Position numbers and translations under genes: made by a program
Notes under the pieces: model-generated
Told to the model about the DNA's origin: nothing
The model's input: the letters and a program-made list of their open reading frames with translations, nothing else
The model's database searches: none
Part shown: piece by piece, positions 8,787 through 18,226 of the stretch
Numbering within the stretch: the first letter of the stretch is position 1
How the letters are laid out: each line of letters starts with the position of its first letter
Assembly: GCA_963823505.1 (NCBI GenBank)
Contig: CAWGLY010000008.1
Location: 124,001-188,000 of the forward strand
DNA from: DATHZQ01 sp963823505
GTDB taxonomy: Bacteria; Actinomycetota; Acidimicrobiia; Spongiisociales; UBA5794
Length of the DNA: 64,000 bases
Reading direction: 5' to 3'

Positions 8787-9269
8787 CTAAGCAGTCGGCA
8801 ACGCGTTCTGGTGGTGATCTTCGCCGAGATGGCCGAGTGCGATGACCAGTTTCACCACTTCGGCGACGAGGCCGATGGTGATGCCGATCATGGCGATGAC
8901 GAGGATGGCCCGCGTGATCGGTTCCCAGTCGACGCCATCGGTCGAGAAGTCGAACGGGAACACTTGATACATCCGGATCGCGACGACGAGGCTGATCGAG
9001 GCCAGACCGATCTGGGTGAGCGACTTGAACCACTTGGCGTCGTACACGATGTAGGCGGCGTTGACGACCATGCTCGCCACCAACGATACGGTGACGATGG
9101 GCAGCAGCTCGTCCCATTGCGCGGTCAGGAACGCGGGCACTTCCCACTCGAGGAGATGGTGGGCGATGTACAGCATCGCAGCGTTCACGGCGATGGCGAC
9201 CGTATAGCCAAACCGTCTGGCGGCCTTTGCAACCTTCACCTTCGGGGGGCCTGGCGTGGTCAGCGTCAT
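8787..9269 (-). CDS. Small integral membrane protein, four predicted helices
   Basis: About 160 residues with four hydrophobic segments (roughly residues 21-38, 50-70, 80-96 and 117-140) and a short His-rich C-terminus. I do not recognise the family. The start at 9269 is preferred over upstream alternatives because AGGAGGTCCCC precedes it at good spacing and the protein sequence upstream looks non-coding. It is divergent from the archease gene, 90 bp apart. Confidence 0.75.
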   Translation of the reverse strand: MTLTTPGPPKVKVAKAARRFGYTVAIAVNAAMLYIAHHLLEWEVPAFLTAQWDELLPIVTVSLVASMVVNAAYIVYDAKWFKSLTQIGLASISLVVAIRMYQVFPFDFSTDGVDWEPITRAILVIAMIGITIGLVAEVVKLVIALGHLGEDHHQNALPTA

Positions 9270-9359
9270 GGGGACCTCCTGGACTCTGACTCCGACGCGA
9301 CCACGGAAGCCCGTCTCCTGCCAGGGCCAGATGTCATCTCGCCGCCTACCGTGTTGTCC

Positions 9360-9779
9360 ATGGCGTGTTCCCACGAGGTGCTCTCGCACACCGCCGACAC
9401 CGGCATCGCCGTCGAGGCCGACAGCCTGGCAGAGCTGTTTGCCTGCTCAGCGGAGGGCATGTTCGGTCTCATGTACGACATCGGCGGATTGACGCCCGAC
9501 CGGCATGATGAGTTCGTCGTCGAAGCCACCGGGGCACCCGATCTCATGGTCGACCTGCTTGCAGAGCTGCTGTATCGCTCCGAGGCCGACGACGTGGTGC
9601 CGTGCACCTTCGTCGTGCCCGAGGCGTCGGAGACACGAGTTCGCATACGGACCGGTGTCGTCTCGCTGCGGCACGAGCTCCTGATCGGCCCTCCGATCAA
9701 GGCTGTGACCTACCACGACCTCGTTGTCGCCGGCGGACGGGACGGCCGGTGGAGGGCCCGCCTCGTATTCGACGTGTGA
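9360..9779 (+). CDS. Archease, RtcB RNA-ligase cofactor
   Basis: A 139-residue protein with the archease opening HEVLSHTADTGIAVEADSLAELF and the conserved acidic C-terminal patch. Archease binds metal and activates RtcB, promoting guanylylation and multiple turnover. The ATG at 9360 gives the usual family length. The rtcB gene starts 46 bp downstream on the same strand, which strongly supports the assignment. Confidence 0.92.
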   Translation: MACSHEVLSHTADTGIAVEADSLAELFACSAEGMFGLMYDIGGLTPDRHDEFVVEATGAPDLMVDLLAELLYRSEADDVVPCTFVVPEASETRVRIRTGVVSLRHELLIGPPIKAVTYHDLVVAGGRDGRWRARLVFDV

Positions 9780-9825
9780 CGGCCGGCCCTTCCCGCAGCC
9801 TTTGCTCTGGCGTACGGTCGAGGCA

Positions 9826-11250
9826 ATGGAGATGCACCGCACTTCCGACGTCACGTGGGAGATCCCGGCTGCCGCAGGGATGCGGGTGCCGGGGCGTGTC
9901 TTTGCGAGCGAGGCGCTGCTGGTCAAGGCGAAGGAAGACCAGGCGATGCAGCAGGTGGCCAACGTGGCGCATCTTCCCGGCATCGTGAGTGCCTCCATGG
10001 CGATGCCCGACATCCACTGGGGCTACGGGTTCCCCATCGGCGGTGTTGCAGCCACCGACGTCGCCGCAGGTGGCGTCGTGTCGCCTGGCGGTGTGGGTTT
10101 CGACATCTGCTGCGGCGTACGGCTCATGGCATCCAGGTTCGGCCGGGAAGACTTCCTCGAGCGACGCGACCTCGTGATGGGTGAGCTCGACGTGCGCATT
10201 CCACGAGGCCTGGGCAAAGGCGCCATCGCCTCACGGTCGCTCGCCGAGAAGGTGCTGTCCGGGGGTGCCCGCACCGTCCTCGACGCCGGGTACGGATGGG
10301 ACGGCGACCTGGAACGCTGTGAAGAGCGGGGCACGTCGGCTGGGGCCGATCCGGGGGCGATCAGCCAGAAGGCGCTCCAGCGGGGCGGGGGACAGCTGGG
10401 CTCGCTCGGCGCCGGGAACCACTTCCTCGAGATCCAGGTCGTGGATCGAATCGAGGACGACGTGGCGGCCCAAGCCTTTGGCTTGGCGGAGGGCATGGTC
10501 GTGGTGATGATCCACTGCGGCTCCCGTGGTCTGGGCCATCAGACGTGCACCGACCAGTTGCGGGTGATGGGTCCCGCGATGCAGCGGCACGGCATTCGGG
10601 TGCCCGATCGGCAGCTCGCCTGCGTTCCTGTCGAGTCGCCTGAAGGGGAGCGCTACATGGGGGCCATGGCGGCGTCGGCCAACTTCGCATGGGCAAACCG
10701 CCACGTGCTGGCACACGAGGCCCGGCTCGGTTTCGCCGCTGCGTTTGGCACCGCACCCGAGCAGACGGGGATGCGTCTCGTGTTCGATGTCGCCCACAAC
10801 CTGGCCAAACTGGAGACCCATGACGTCGACGGGGTGGAGCGGCAATTGTGTGTCCACCGCAAGGGTGCGACTCGCGCCTTCGGCCCGCACCATCCCGATC
10901 TGCCTGCGGACCTCCGTGCAGTCGGCCAGCCGGTGCTCATTCCGGGCAGCATGGGTACCGCGTCGTGGGTGCTGTGCGGTGCGGCGGGCAATCGTGCCTT
11001 CGCCTCGGCGGCCCATGGTGCGGGGCGGCTGATGAGCCGCAAGGCGGCGAAGCGTCGGGAGACGGGAAGAGACGTGCGCCTCCAGCTGGAAGCCGACGGC
11101 ATCGCCGTACGACCGGGTTCCGTGAGCCTGCTCGCAGAGGAGGCCCCGTACGCCTACAAGGACGTGGACGAGGTCGTCGACGTGTGTGATCGTGCCGGTC
11201 TTGCGACCAAGGTCGCCCGCTTGGTACCTGTTGGTGTCGTCAAGGGATAG
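9826..11250 (+). CDS. rtcB: RtcB-type RNA-splicing ligase
   Basis: The 474-residue protein carries RtcB signatures in order: MPDIHWGYGFPIGG, GGVGFDICCGVR with the metal-binding Cys, IHCGSRGLGHQ, SMGTASWVL, and AAHGAGRLMSR with the guanylylated His at about residue 397. RtcB joins 2',3'-cyclic phosphate or 3'-phosphate RNA ends to 5'-hydroxyl ends using GTP and Mn2+. Two in-frame ATGs lie at 9826 and 9832; either is possible. It forms a pair with archease, probably one transcript, and in bacteria usually serves RNA repair rather than tRNA splicing. No Rtc regulator or RtcA gene is nearby. Confidence 0.96.
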   Translation: MEMHRTSDVTWEIPAAAGMRVPGRVFASEALLVKAKEDQAMQQVANVAHLPGIVSASMAMPDIHWGYGFPIGGVAATDVAAGGVVSPGGVGFDICCGVRLMASRFGREDFLERRDLVMGELDVRIPRGLGKGAIASRSLAEKVLSGGARTVLDAGYGWDGDLERCEERGTSAGADPGAISQKALQRGGGQLGSLGAGNHFLEIQVVDRIEDDVAAQAFGLAEGMVVVMIHCGSRGLGHQTCTDQLRVMGPAMQRHGIRVPDRQLACVPVESPEGERYMGAMAASANFAWANRHVLAHEARLGFAAAFGTAPEQTGMRLVFDVAHNLAKLETHDVDGVERQLCVHRKGATRAFGPHHPDLPADLRAVGQPVLIPGSMGTASWVLCGAAGNRAFASAAHGAGRLMSRKAAKRRETGRDVRLQLEADGIAVRPGSVSLLAEEAPYAYKDVDEVVDVCDRAGLATKVARLVPVGVVKG

Positions 11251-11253
11251 CGC

Positions 11254-11274
11254 GGACTCGCCAGAGGCGAGTCC
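11254..11274 (+). terminator. Hairpin terminator after rtcB
   Basis: A perfect 9-bp inverted repeat GGACTCGCC/GGCGAGTCC with loop AGA begins 3 bp after the rtcB stop. No T tract follows. Confidence 0.6.
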
Positions 11275-11339
11275 GTTGGCAGCTCGCAAGGTGAACTGCC
11301 GCGGTCGGACGGCTCATGCCGGCCCGTACACTCGCATCC

Positions 11340-12326
11340 ATGCGAGTCGCCGTGTTCTCCAGCAAGCCGTACGACCATCGGTTTCTCGGTCCGATTGCCG
11401 AAGAGGCGGGCCACGAGCTCGAGTTTCTCGAGGCACGCCTGAGCCGGTCGACCGCTCCGCTGGCATCGGGCTTCGAGGCCGTCTGTGCGTTCGTCAACGA
11501 CGACCTGGGGGCAGCGGTCCTGCTTCGCCTCAAGGAGCAGGGCGTGAAACTGATCGCCTTGCGGAGCGCCGGGTTCAATCACGTCGACCTCGAAGCCGCC
11601 AAGAGCCTCGGCTTCACGGTGGTGCGGGTTCCGGCGTACTCGCCGCGATCCGTCGCCGAGCACACGGTTGCGTTGATGCTGGCCCTCGACCGCAAGATCC
11701 ATCGCGCCTACGCCCGAGTTCGTGAGGGCAACTTCGCTCTCGAAGGTCTGCTCGGTTTCGACATCGGGGGCCGCACGGTCGGCATCGTCGGCACCGGCAA
11801 GATCGGTGTTGCCGTCGCCCAACTGCTGACGGGGTTCGGCTGCCGGTTGATCGGCAGCGATGTTGCCGAGAACCCTGCTGCTCTTGGCCTCGGCGTCGAG
11901 TATCACTCCCGCGAGGAGCTGTTCCGCCAGGCGGACGTCATCACGCTCCATGCGCCGCTGACTCCCGAGACCCACCACATGGTCGATGCGTTCGCCATCG
12001 CCGTCATGAAGCCCGGGGCGATGCTCATCAACACCAGCCGGGGCGCCTTGATCGACACGGCCGCCGTGATCGAAGGTCTGAAGACGGGCAAGATCGGCCA
12101 CCTCGGGCTGGACGTGTACGAGGAGGAAGGCGATCTCTTCTTCGAGGACCTCTCCGACAAGGTCATCCAAGACGATGTCTTCTCCCGGCTGCTGACCTTC
12201 CCCAACGTCCTGATCACCGGCCATCAGGCGTTCTTCACCGCCGAGGCGCTCGAAGCCATCGCTCAGACCACCATCGCCAACATCACGGCCTTCGCCGAAG
12301 GCCAGGAGTCGGGCAACGAGCTGTAG
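11340..12326 (+). CDS. ldhA: D-lactate dehydrogenase-like D-2-hydroxyacid dehydrogenase
   Basis: The 328-residue NAD-dependent dehydrogenase has the Rossmann motif GIVGTGKIG, the NTSRGALIDT strand, the LGLDVYEEEGDLFFEDLSD segment and the catalytic HQAFFT near residue 297. The DLFFED region is typical of the LdhA branch (pyruvate to D-lactate) rather than phosphoglycerate dehydrogenase. The ATG at 11340 begins MRVAVFSSKPYD, the normal N-terminus; 24 bases of open frame upstream are not needed. It converges on the HAD gene, 5 bp away. Confidence 0.9.
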   Translation: MRVAVFSSKPYDHRFLGPIAEEAGHELEFLEARLSRSTAPLASGFEAVCAFVNDDLGAAVLLRLKEQGVKLIALRSAGFNHVDLEAAKSLGFTVVRVPAYSPRSVAEHTVALMLALDRKIHRAYARVREGNFALEGLLGFDIGGRTVGIVGTGKIGVAVAQLLTGFGCRLIGSDVAENPAALGLGVEYHSREELFRQADVITLHAPLTPETHHMVDAFAIAVMKPGAMLINTSRGALIDTAAVIEGLKTGKIGHLGLDVYEEEGDLFFEDLSDKVIQDDVFSRLLTFPNVLITGHQAFFTAEALEAIAQTTIANITAFAEGQESGNEL

Positions 12327-12331
12327 CCGGC

Positions 12332-13057
12332 TCAGCTCGGCGCGGCCGCGGCGAAGGCGGCCATCGAGTCGAAACGCCAGGCGGGCCGGATATCTTCGTC
12401 GCCGGGAGCAGGCGTCGCGCCGTAGCCGGGCTTGTCGTGCCGGCGGTCGATCCACACGGTCGGGAGGCCGAAGCGATGCGCCGGTTCGTGGTCGTGGTAC
12501 AGGCTTTGCGCCACGTGGAGCAGCTCGCTCGGTTCGACCCCAAGCTCCGGCAGAGCCGCCAGTAGCGCATCGAAGTGGGGTGCTCGCGGTTTGTAGGCGC
12601 CGACGTCTTCGGCGGTGATGATGAGATCGAACTCGACGCTGAGCCGGCGGTTGCTCAGTGCAAATGAGCCACGGTCGACGTTCGACAGGACGATCAGCTT
12701 GAACGTGCTCTCGAGCCTGCGCAGCGCACCCGGCGAGTCGGGGAAGGCAGGCCAGTCGCCGACAGACGCACCAAACGCGGCAGCGTCCTCGTCGGTTACG
12801 GGCGCATTCGCCCGGACGCCGATGCGGCGCAGGGTTTCAGCGAGGACGTCCGGGTAGAGAAGCGCTGGGGACTGCTCACCCTGGACCGTGGTCTCGATGG
12901 CGGAGAACCAGCCGAGCAGGTCTTCGTTGCTCCTGGCGACGCCGGCTCGGTCCGCCCATTGCCGCAGCGCCTGCACGATGCCCGCTTCCCAGTCGATCAG
13001 CGTCCCGTAACAATCGAAGGAAAGGGCGCGGAACCTGTCGAAGTCGTTCATGTCCAC
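12332..13057 (-). CDS. Haloacid dehalogenase type II (HAD superfamily)
   Basis: The 241-residue protein has all HAD motifs: SFDCYGTLIDWEAG with the nucleophilic Asp, VLSNVDRGSF for motif II, and YKPRAPHFDALL for motif III. The DCYGTLIDWE form with a four-helix cap is that of (S)-2-haloacid dehalogenase-like proteins; in bacteria the true substrate is often unknown. Met1 and Met3 are both possible starts. It is isolated between convergent ldhA and a divergent lipoprotein gene. Confidence 0.85.
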   Translation of the reverse strand: MDMNDFDRFRALSFDCYGTLIDWEAGIVQALRQWADRAGVARSNEDLLGWFSAIETTVQGEQSPALLYPDVLAETLRRIGVRANAPVTDEDAAAFGASVGDWPAFPDSPGALRRLESTFKLIVLSNVDRGSFALSNRRLSVEFDLIITAEDVGAYKPRAPHFDALLAALPELGVEPSELLHVAQSLYHDHEPAHRFGLPTVWIDRRHDKPGYGATPAPGDEDIRPAWRFDSMAAFAAAAPS

Positions 13058-13268
13058 CCGTCGGTCGTCGTGCGGAGCGACGTTACACGCGGCGGATTCT
13101 GGGTCGGCTCACCCTCCCGAGGCGAGCGGCCGGGGCCATTCCCCCGGAAGCCTGGTGGGGACCGGACTACGGGACACCTCCTCCGTGACGGAACCGTTAC
13201 ACGAACGTGATCTGGGCGATACCGGGAGGCGCGACTGTTGAGCTGAGAGCCAGACGAAGGAGGACACC

Positions 13269-14684
13269 ATGCGCTCTACAGCCAAGACCATGCTGGCGAT
13301 CTCCACAGCGGTGTCGTTGGTCCTCGCCGGGTGTGCGGGGACCGACGGTGCCGGCGGCGCCTCAGCGACCACGGTCGCTTCCGCTCCGACCAGTTCGACC
13401 ACGCCAGTGGTCATCACGCCACCGACAACGGCAACGACGGCCGCCCCTATACCGCCGCCTGCCGGATGCGACGAGATCGCACCCTCACAGCCTCCGGATA
13501 CCGCGCTGACGTTCTACGCCCAGTGCGGCGGCAGCGGCACCGTCCCGTTCCCGATCTACCGGCCGGGGCGGACGACGCCGACTCTCCAACAGTCGGTGGC
13601 GGCATTGCTGGCGGGAACCACTCCGGCTGAGCGGGAGATTGGCCTGTATACCGGCTTCGATGCGCTCGACGGGGCTGCCGAGGTCGATGTCATGGGCTCG
13701 ATCGACAGCGACGGGATCGCCCACATCGGGTTGCGCAAGGACGGAGCGGAATGGCTGCCCGACACCTCGTCGTGGTCCTCGGATCAGCTCAACTCGCTCT
13801 TGGATCCCCTGCTGGCCACGGTGTTTGCGTCGGAAGACGTGGCCGGCCTCGACATGAGCACCTTGTGCTTCGAGCAGATTGCGTGCGACCGCACCGTGTC
13901 CCGCGCCGAGTGGTCGGGTATCTTGTTCACCAACGCCGGAGCGCTGGTCCACGATGGCTGTACCCCCGAATTTGCCTGGTGGTATCCCGATCAGTGCACG
14001 TTCGACGGCGTGCTCGAGCTGCCCACCGGTGCCGCAACCGTCGTCAACGTGGGCACAGACGACACCCTCAACCTCCGTGCGGGGCCGGGGACCGAATACT
14101 TCGTCACGGGAGAGCTGGCGAACGGAACGACCGTCCAGCTCACGCAAGAAGCTGCGGTCGCATCTGACGGCGGCATCTGGCGGCTGGTCGACTCCGAGCT
14201 GAGCGGCGCCGGCTGGGTGAACCAGGCGTTTCTGGACATTCCCCGGACCGCAACCGAGGCGCTCGCTGATGCTTTCGTGCACTTCGCCCAGGATCCAGGT
14301 GCCGGGACCTTCGCCGAGCTGCCACTCGCCGATACGGTCGACCTTGGCCTCGGGCCCACGATCGTCGAGACCGTCGCTGCGGATCAGCTTCTGTTGCCGC
14401 AGTCGTGGGTGCTCGAGGCCGAGAGTTTCCGGGCCTCCATCGGCCCGTTCTCCGCCTTGGACCGGCTGCGCCGCTCCACCGTCTACGACGTCACCGTCGG
14501 GGAGCACCCCCATTGCGCCTCGCCCCCGATGCCGGCGCCGGACGGGTACGAAGATCTGGATCGGGTGAGCATCCAACCCCGCCTCGGGCTCCACAGCAGC
14601 TGCCTGATGTGGGAAACGGTGGATGTGTTCGTGCTGCCCAACGGCGACGTCGCCGCCATCACGCTCGACATGTGGGAGCCGTAG
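13269..14684 (+). CDS. Lipoprotein with GerMN-like and SH3b domains
   Basis: A 471-residue secreted lipoprotein. A signal peptide ends in the lipobox LVLAGC (Cys about residue 22), followed by a Thr/Pro/Ala-rich linker to about residue 68. Residues 80-175 resemble a GerMN domain (FPIYRPGRTTPTLQQSVAALLAGTTPAE), and residues 258-300 an SH3b domain (TLNLRAGPGTEYFVTGELANGTTVQL). The C-terminal 160 residues are not recognised. It is anchored on the outer face of the membrane, perhaps binding cell wall. AAGGAGG precedes the ATG. Confidence 0.8.
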   Translation: MRSTAKTMLAISTAVSLVLAGCAGTDGAGGASATTVASAPTSSTTPVVITPPTTATTAAPIPPPAGCDEIAPSQPPDTALTFYAQCGGSGTVPFPIYRPGRTTPTLQQSVAALLAGTTPAEREIGLYTGFDALDGAAEVDVMGSIDSDGIAHIGLRKDGAEWLPDTSSWSSDQLNSLLDPLLATVFASEDVAGLDMSTLCFEQIACDRTVSRAEWSGILFTNAGALVHDGCTPEFAWWYPDQCTFDGVLELPTGAATVVNVGTDDTLNLRAGPGTEYFVTGELANGTTVQLTQEAAVASDGGIWRLVDSELSGAGWVNQAFLDIPRTATEALADAFVHFAQDPGAGTFAELPLADTVDLGLGPTIVETVAADQLLLPQSWVLEAESFRASIGPFSALDRLRRSTVYDVTVGEHPHCASPPMPAPDGYEDLDRVSIQPRLGLHSSCLMWETVDVFVLPNGDVAAITLDMWEP

Positions 14685-14725
14685 CGGCCGGGCCTTGCCG
14701 GCAGCTCACGCCTACGCTCGGCGTC

Positions 14726-15712
14726 ATGGTGCGCGACTCGATCCGAGCCTGTGATGTCGTCGTCATCGGCGCAGGGATGGCAGGGCTGACCGCCGCCCGG
14801 ATTCTCCAGGGCGAGGGCCTCGACGCCGTGGTCCTCGACAAGGGCCGCACCGTTGGCGGAAGGATGGCTACGCGCCGAATGGGCGGCGGCCGTTTCGACC
14901 ACGGAGCCCAACACTTCAGCGCCCGCACCGCAGGCTTTGGCGACGAGGTCGCTCGGTGGCTGGCTGCAGGGGACGCCCGGGTGTGGTTCAACTCGCAGAG
15001 CATCACCCATCCTCACCGCGGGGTCGAGCCCCGGCATTGCGGCGTCGATGGCATGCGGAGCATCCCCGAACGCCTTGCCGAGGGCCTGGAGGTCGAGACG
15101 GAGGTCACGGTGAGGCGGCTCGACGTCGACGGGACCCATGTCCGCATCGTGGCCGGAGGCCGACACCTGACGGCTCGAGGCGCGATGGTCACGGCGCCCC
15201 TCCCCCAGTCCCTGGCGCTGCTTGATGCCTCCGCCATACCGCTGCCCGCCGAAGGGCGCGGTATGGCGGAAGGGGTCGACTACAACAGCACCCTCGCCGT
15301 GATGGCGGTGCTGGAGGAACCAGGCTCGCTGCCGGATGGCCATGCCGCATTCGACGAGGGGCCGATCGCTTGGGTGGCGGACAACCAGCACAAGGGGATC
15401 TCAGCGGTCCCCGCGGTCACCATCCACAGCTCCGCTGCGTATGCGTCCGCCCATTTGGGGAGCGAGATCGCCGAGTGGACTGCAGAACTCGCGGTCGCTG
15501 CCGAGTCGGCGCTCGGTGTTCGCGTCGTCGAGGCCGTCGGGCACCGTTGGCGGTACTCCCAGCCGAGGACCACGCTCGACCAGGGGTGCCTGGCTGCGGT
15601 CACGGCTGCGCCGGTCATCCTGGCAGGAGAGGTCTTCGCCGGCGCCAGGGTCGAGGGGGCATTCCTCTCCGGCGACGCGGCGGCTCGGCAGCTCCTCGAC
15701 CGGCTCATGTAG
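14726..15712 (+). CDS. FAD-dependent amine-oxidase-like oxidoreductase (renalase-type)
   Basis: The 328-residue flavoprotein starts with the dinucleotide-binding motif VVVIGAGMAGLTAARIL, followed by VGGRMATRRMGGGRFDHGAQHFSAR, a signature of renalase-like bacterial NAD(P)-binding FAD proteins. The C-terminus has the FAD-contacting GEVFAGARVEGAFLSGDAAARQLL. Family members oxidise aberrant NAD(P)H isomers or amines; the substrate here is unknown. The ATG at 14726 is chosen because it places the Rossmann motif near the N-terminus. A small membrane protein gene follows after 29 bp. Confidence 0.85.
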   Translation: MVRDSIRACDVVVIGAGMAGLTAARILQGEGLDAVVLDKGRTVGGRMATRRMGGGRFDHGAQHFSARTAGFGDEVARWLAAGDARVWFNSQSITHPHRGVEPRHCGVDGMRSIPERLAEGLEVETEVTVRRLDVDGTHVRIVAGGRHLTARGAMVTAPLPQSLALLDASAIPLPAEGRGMAEGVDYNSTLAVMAVLEEPGSLPDGHAAFDEGPIAWVADNQHKGISAVPAVTIHSSAAYASAHLGSEIAEWTAELAVAAESALGVRVVEAVGHRWRYSQPRTTLDQGCLAAVTAAPVILAGEVFAGARVEGAFLSGDAAARQLLDRLM

Positions 15713-15741
15713 CCGGGCGGGCGGGGGCTACGCTCGGGCCC

Positions 15742-15891
15742 GTGCCGTCGTTCCGCCACCTCGTGATCTTCGCCCTCGTGCTCGTGCTCCTCCGCCGCTT
15801 CTTTGCGGTGCCGGTCTCGATAGGCGGCAGCATCGTTCTCACGATCGTGGTTTCCCTGATCGTTGCGGCGTTGACGAAGGAGCGGAATTGA
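15742..15891 (+). CDS. Small single-pass or hairpin membrane protein, 49 residues
   Basis: A GTG at 15742 opens a 49-residue frame, with two hydrophobic stretches separated by basic RR and FAVP residues and ending KERN. It is too small to assign to a family. Position between two same-strand genes and a regular hydrophobic pattern support it being real. An ATG alternative is not present. Confidence 0.55.
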   Translation: MPSFRHLVIFALVLVLLRRFFAVPVSIGGSIVLTIVVSLIVAALTKERN

Positions 15892-15924
15892 GCATCCCCG
15901 AGGGCGAGTACCATCTCAACCGCC

Positions 15925-17754
15925 ATGTCTGGTGCTCCCTTTCGCAACGTCGCGTTGATCGCGCACGTCGACCACGGTAAGACCACCCTCGTCGACGCAT
16001 TGCTGCGCGCCTCAGGAGTCTTCGCTGCCCACGAGGCCCGAGTCGATCGCATCCTCGATTCGAACGATCAAGAGCGCGAACGGGGTATCACCATCCTCGC
16101 CAAGGCCGCTTCCATCGAATGGAAGGGCACCCGGATCAATCTGGTCGACACGCCCGGCCATGCCGACTTCGGCGGTGAGGTCGAGCGCGCGCTCACCATG
16201 GTTGACGGCGTGCTGCTGCTGGTCGACGCCGCTGAGGGTCCGATGCCCCAAACCAGGTACGTCTTGTCGAAGGCGTTGGCGCGGCACCTTCCTGCCGTCG
16301 TCGTGATCAACAAGGTCGACCGCAGCGACGCCCGCACCGATGCGGTGCTCGACGAGATCTACCAACTCTTCTTCGACCTCGAGGCCGCGGACAGCCATAT
16401 CGAGTTTCCCATCGTTTCCTCGATCGCTCGTGAGGGCCGTTCGATGGAGGGCGTGGGTGTCCCCGCAGACGACGCCGACATGACGGCGCTGCTGGACGTC
16501 ATCGTGAACACCGTGCCCGCAGCTGCCGGGGACTCTTCGGCGCCCCTCCAGGCGCTGGTCACCAATCTCGATGCCTCCGACTATCTGGGCCGTCTCGCGA
16601 TCGGGCGGGTCGTGCAGGGAACGCTCCGCAGCGGTGAACAGGTTGCGCTCTGTCACTCCAACGAGGCGGAGCCTCCGCTGAAACGCCGCCTCACCCAGCT
16701 CATGGGCTTCGACGGGCTCGGCCGCATCGACGTCCCCGAACGGACGGCCGGCGACCTGTTCGTGCTGGCAGGCTTCCCCGAGGTCGAGATCGGCGACACG
16801 ATCGCCGACGCCGCCAACCCGGTACCCCTCGAGCGTCTCGAGGTCGACGAACCGGTGCTGCGTATGACCTTCGGTGTCAACACGTCGCCGCTGTCGGGCA
16901 AGGACGGCAAGTTCCTGACCTCCCGCCAGATCCGGGAACGCCTCGAACGCGAGGTGCTCGGCAACGTCTCGATCCGCATCGGTGCAACCGCGTCGCCTGA
17001 GGTCATCGAGGTGGCCGGCCGCGGCGAGCTCCAGCTGGCCGTGCTCATCGAGTCGATGCGGCGCGAGGGCTACGAGCTCCAAGTCAGCAGGCCAGAGGTG
17101 ATCCTCCGCGAGATCGACGGGAGACCGCACGAGCCGCGAGAGCGAGCGGTGGTCGACGTCCCAGACGAGCACGTCGGGACCATCACCCAGGCGGCGGCGC
17201 CGCGGAAGGGCACCGTCACCGACCTGCGGCCGGGCGATCCTGGCCGCACCGTCGTGACGCTCGAGGCGCCTGCTCGCGGGCTCATCGGCTTCCGCTCGCA
17301 GCTCATGACGGCGACCCGGGGTACCGCTCTCATTCACCAGAATCACGTGGGATGGATGCCGTGGGCCGGCGAGCTTCCGCATCGCACCGGAGGCGCAATC
17401 GCGGCAGACCGTTCAGGTGTGTCGACCGCGTTTGCGCTCGACAACCTGCAGAAGCGCGGTGAGCTGTTCATCGGGCCAGGCGTCGATGTCTACGAAGGCA
17501 TGATCATCGGCGAGGCGTCCCGTCCAGAGGAGATGCAGGTCAACGCCACCAAGGGCAAGCAGCTGACGAACATTCGCACCCACCAGGCCGACGAGGCCAT
17601 CAAGCTCAAACCACCCCGTGAAGTGACGCTGGAGAGCGCCATCGAATGGATCGCCGACGACGAGCTCGTCGAGGTGACGCCCAACGCCATCAGGGTCCGC
17701 AAGCGGCACCTGCGGGAGAGCGACCGGAAGATCGCGGCCAAGAAGCGTTCGTGA
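15925..17754 (+). CDS. typA: Translational GTPase TypA/BipA
   Basis: The 609-residue GTPase has G1 AHVDHGKTTLVDALL, switch I ERGITILAK, G3 DTPGHADFGGEVER and G4 NKVDRSDAR, then EF-Tu-like domain II, EFG-like domain III and the BipA-specific C-terminus with GELFIGPGVDVYEGMIIGE. BipA is a ribosome-associated GTPase needed for ribosome assembly and stress or cold growth. Length and motif order are normal. Its stop overlaps the next gene's GTG start in a GTGA. Confidence 0.97.
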   Translation: MSGAPFRNVALIAHVDHGKTTLVDALLRASGVFAAHEARVDRILDSNDQERERGITILAKAASIEWKGTRINLVDTPGHADFGGEVERALTMVDGVLLLVDAAEGPMPQTRYVLSKALARHLPAVVVINKVDRSDARTDAVLDEIYQLFFDLEAADSHIEFPIVSSIAREGRSMEGVGVPADDADMTALLDVIVNTVPAAAGDSSAPLQALVTNLDASDYLGRLAIGRVVQGTLRSGEQVALCHSNEAEPPLKRRLTQLMGFDGLGRIDVPERTAGDLFVLAGFPEVEIGDTIADAANPVPLERLEVDEPVLRMTFGVNTSPLSGKDGKFLTSRQIRERLEREVLGNVSIRIGATASPEVIEVAGRGELQLAVLIESMRREGYELQVSRPEVILREIDGRPHEPRERAVVDVPDEHVGTITQAAAPRKGTVTDLRPGDPGRTVVTLEAPARGLIGFRSQLMTATRGTALIHQNHVGWMPWAGELPHRTGGAIAADRSGVSTAFALDNLQKRGELFIGPGVDVYEGMIIGEASRPEEMQVNATKGKQLTNIRTHQADEAIKLKPPREVTLESAIEWIADDELVEVTPNAIRVRKRHLRESDRKIAAKKRS

Positions 17755-18185
17755 AGGACATCACCGCAAAGCGGCTGTCGAAGCTGCACACGGCGCTGTA
17801 TCGCACAACCGGCGGGCGTGTCGGCAAGCGCCTCGTCGACAATGACATGCTCCTGCTCTCCACCACGGGCCGCAGCAGCGGGCGGCGGCACACGGTCCCA
17901 CTGCTGTACTTGCAGGACGGTCGTGATGTCATCGTGATCGCATCCTGGGGCGGACGGGACCACCACCCCGAGTGGTATCTCAACCTCGTGGCCGATCCTG
18001 CCGCCGTGATCGAGGTCCCCGGCCGCCGCGTCTCCGTGGTCGCTGAGACGATGGCGGGGGACGAGCGGGACAGGTGGTGGGAACGCGCCGTCGCGGCCTA
18101 CGACGGCTACGCCGAATACCAATCCCGCACCGAAAGGCAGATCCCGGTAGTGCGGCTGCGTGAAGTCGACGAGCCTCGGGCGTAG
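17751..18185 (+). CDS. Deazaflavin(F420)-dependent nitroreductase-like protein
   Basis: The 144-residue protein has the split-barrel pattern of the deazaflavin-dependent nitroreductase family (Ddn): LLSTTGRSSGRRHTVPLLYLQDG, VIASWGGRDHHPEWYLNLVADP and a C-terminal AEYQSRTERQIPVVRLR. These proteins use F420H2, an actinobacterial cofactor. The GTG at 17751 overlaps the typA stop by 4 bp, implying coupling, and gives the family's normal N-terminus. Confidence 0.88.
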   Translation: MKDITAKRLSKLHTALYRTTGGRVGKRLVDNDMLLLSTTGRSSGRRHTVPLLYLQDGRDVIVIASWGGRDHHPEWYLNLVADPAAVIEVPGRRVSVVAETMAGDERDRWWERAVAAYDGYAEYQSRTERQIPVVRLREVDEPRA

Positions 18186-18226
18186 CCACGGCGCAGTAGC
18201 GGGGCGGTGGCGTTACCGTCTCGGAG

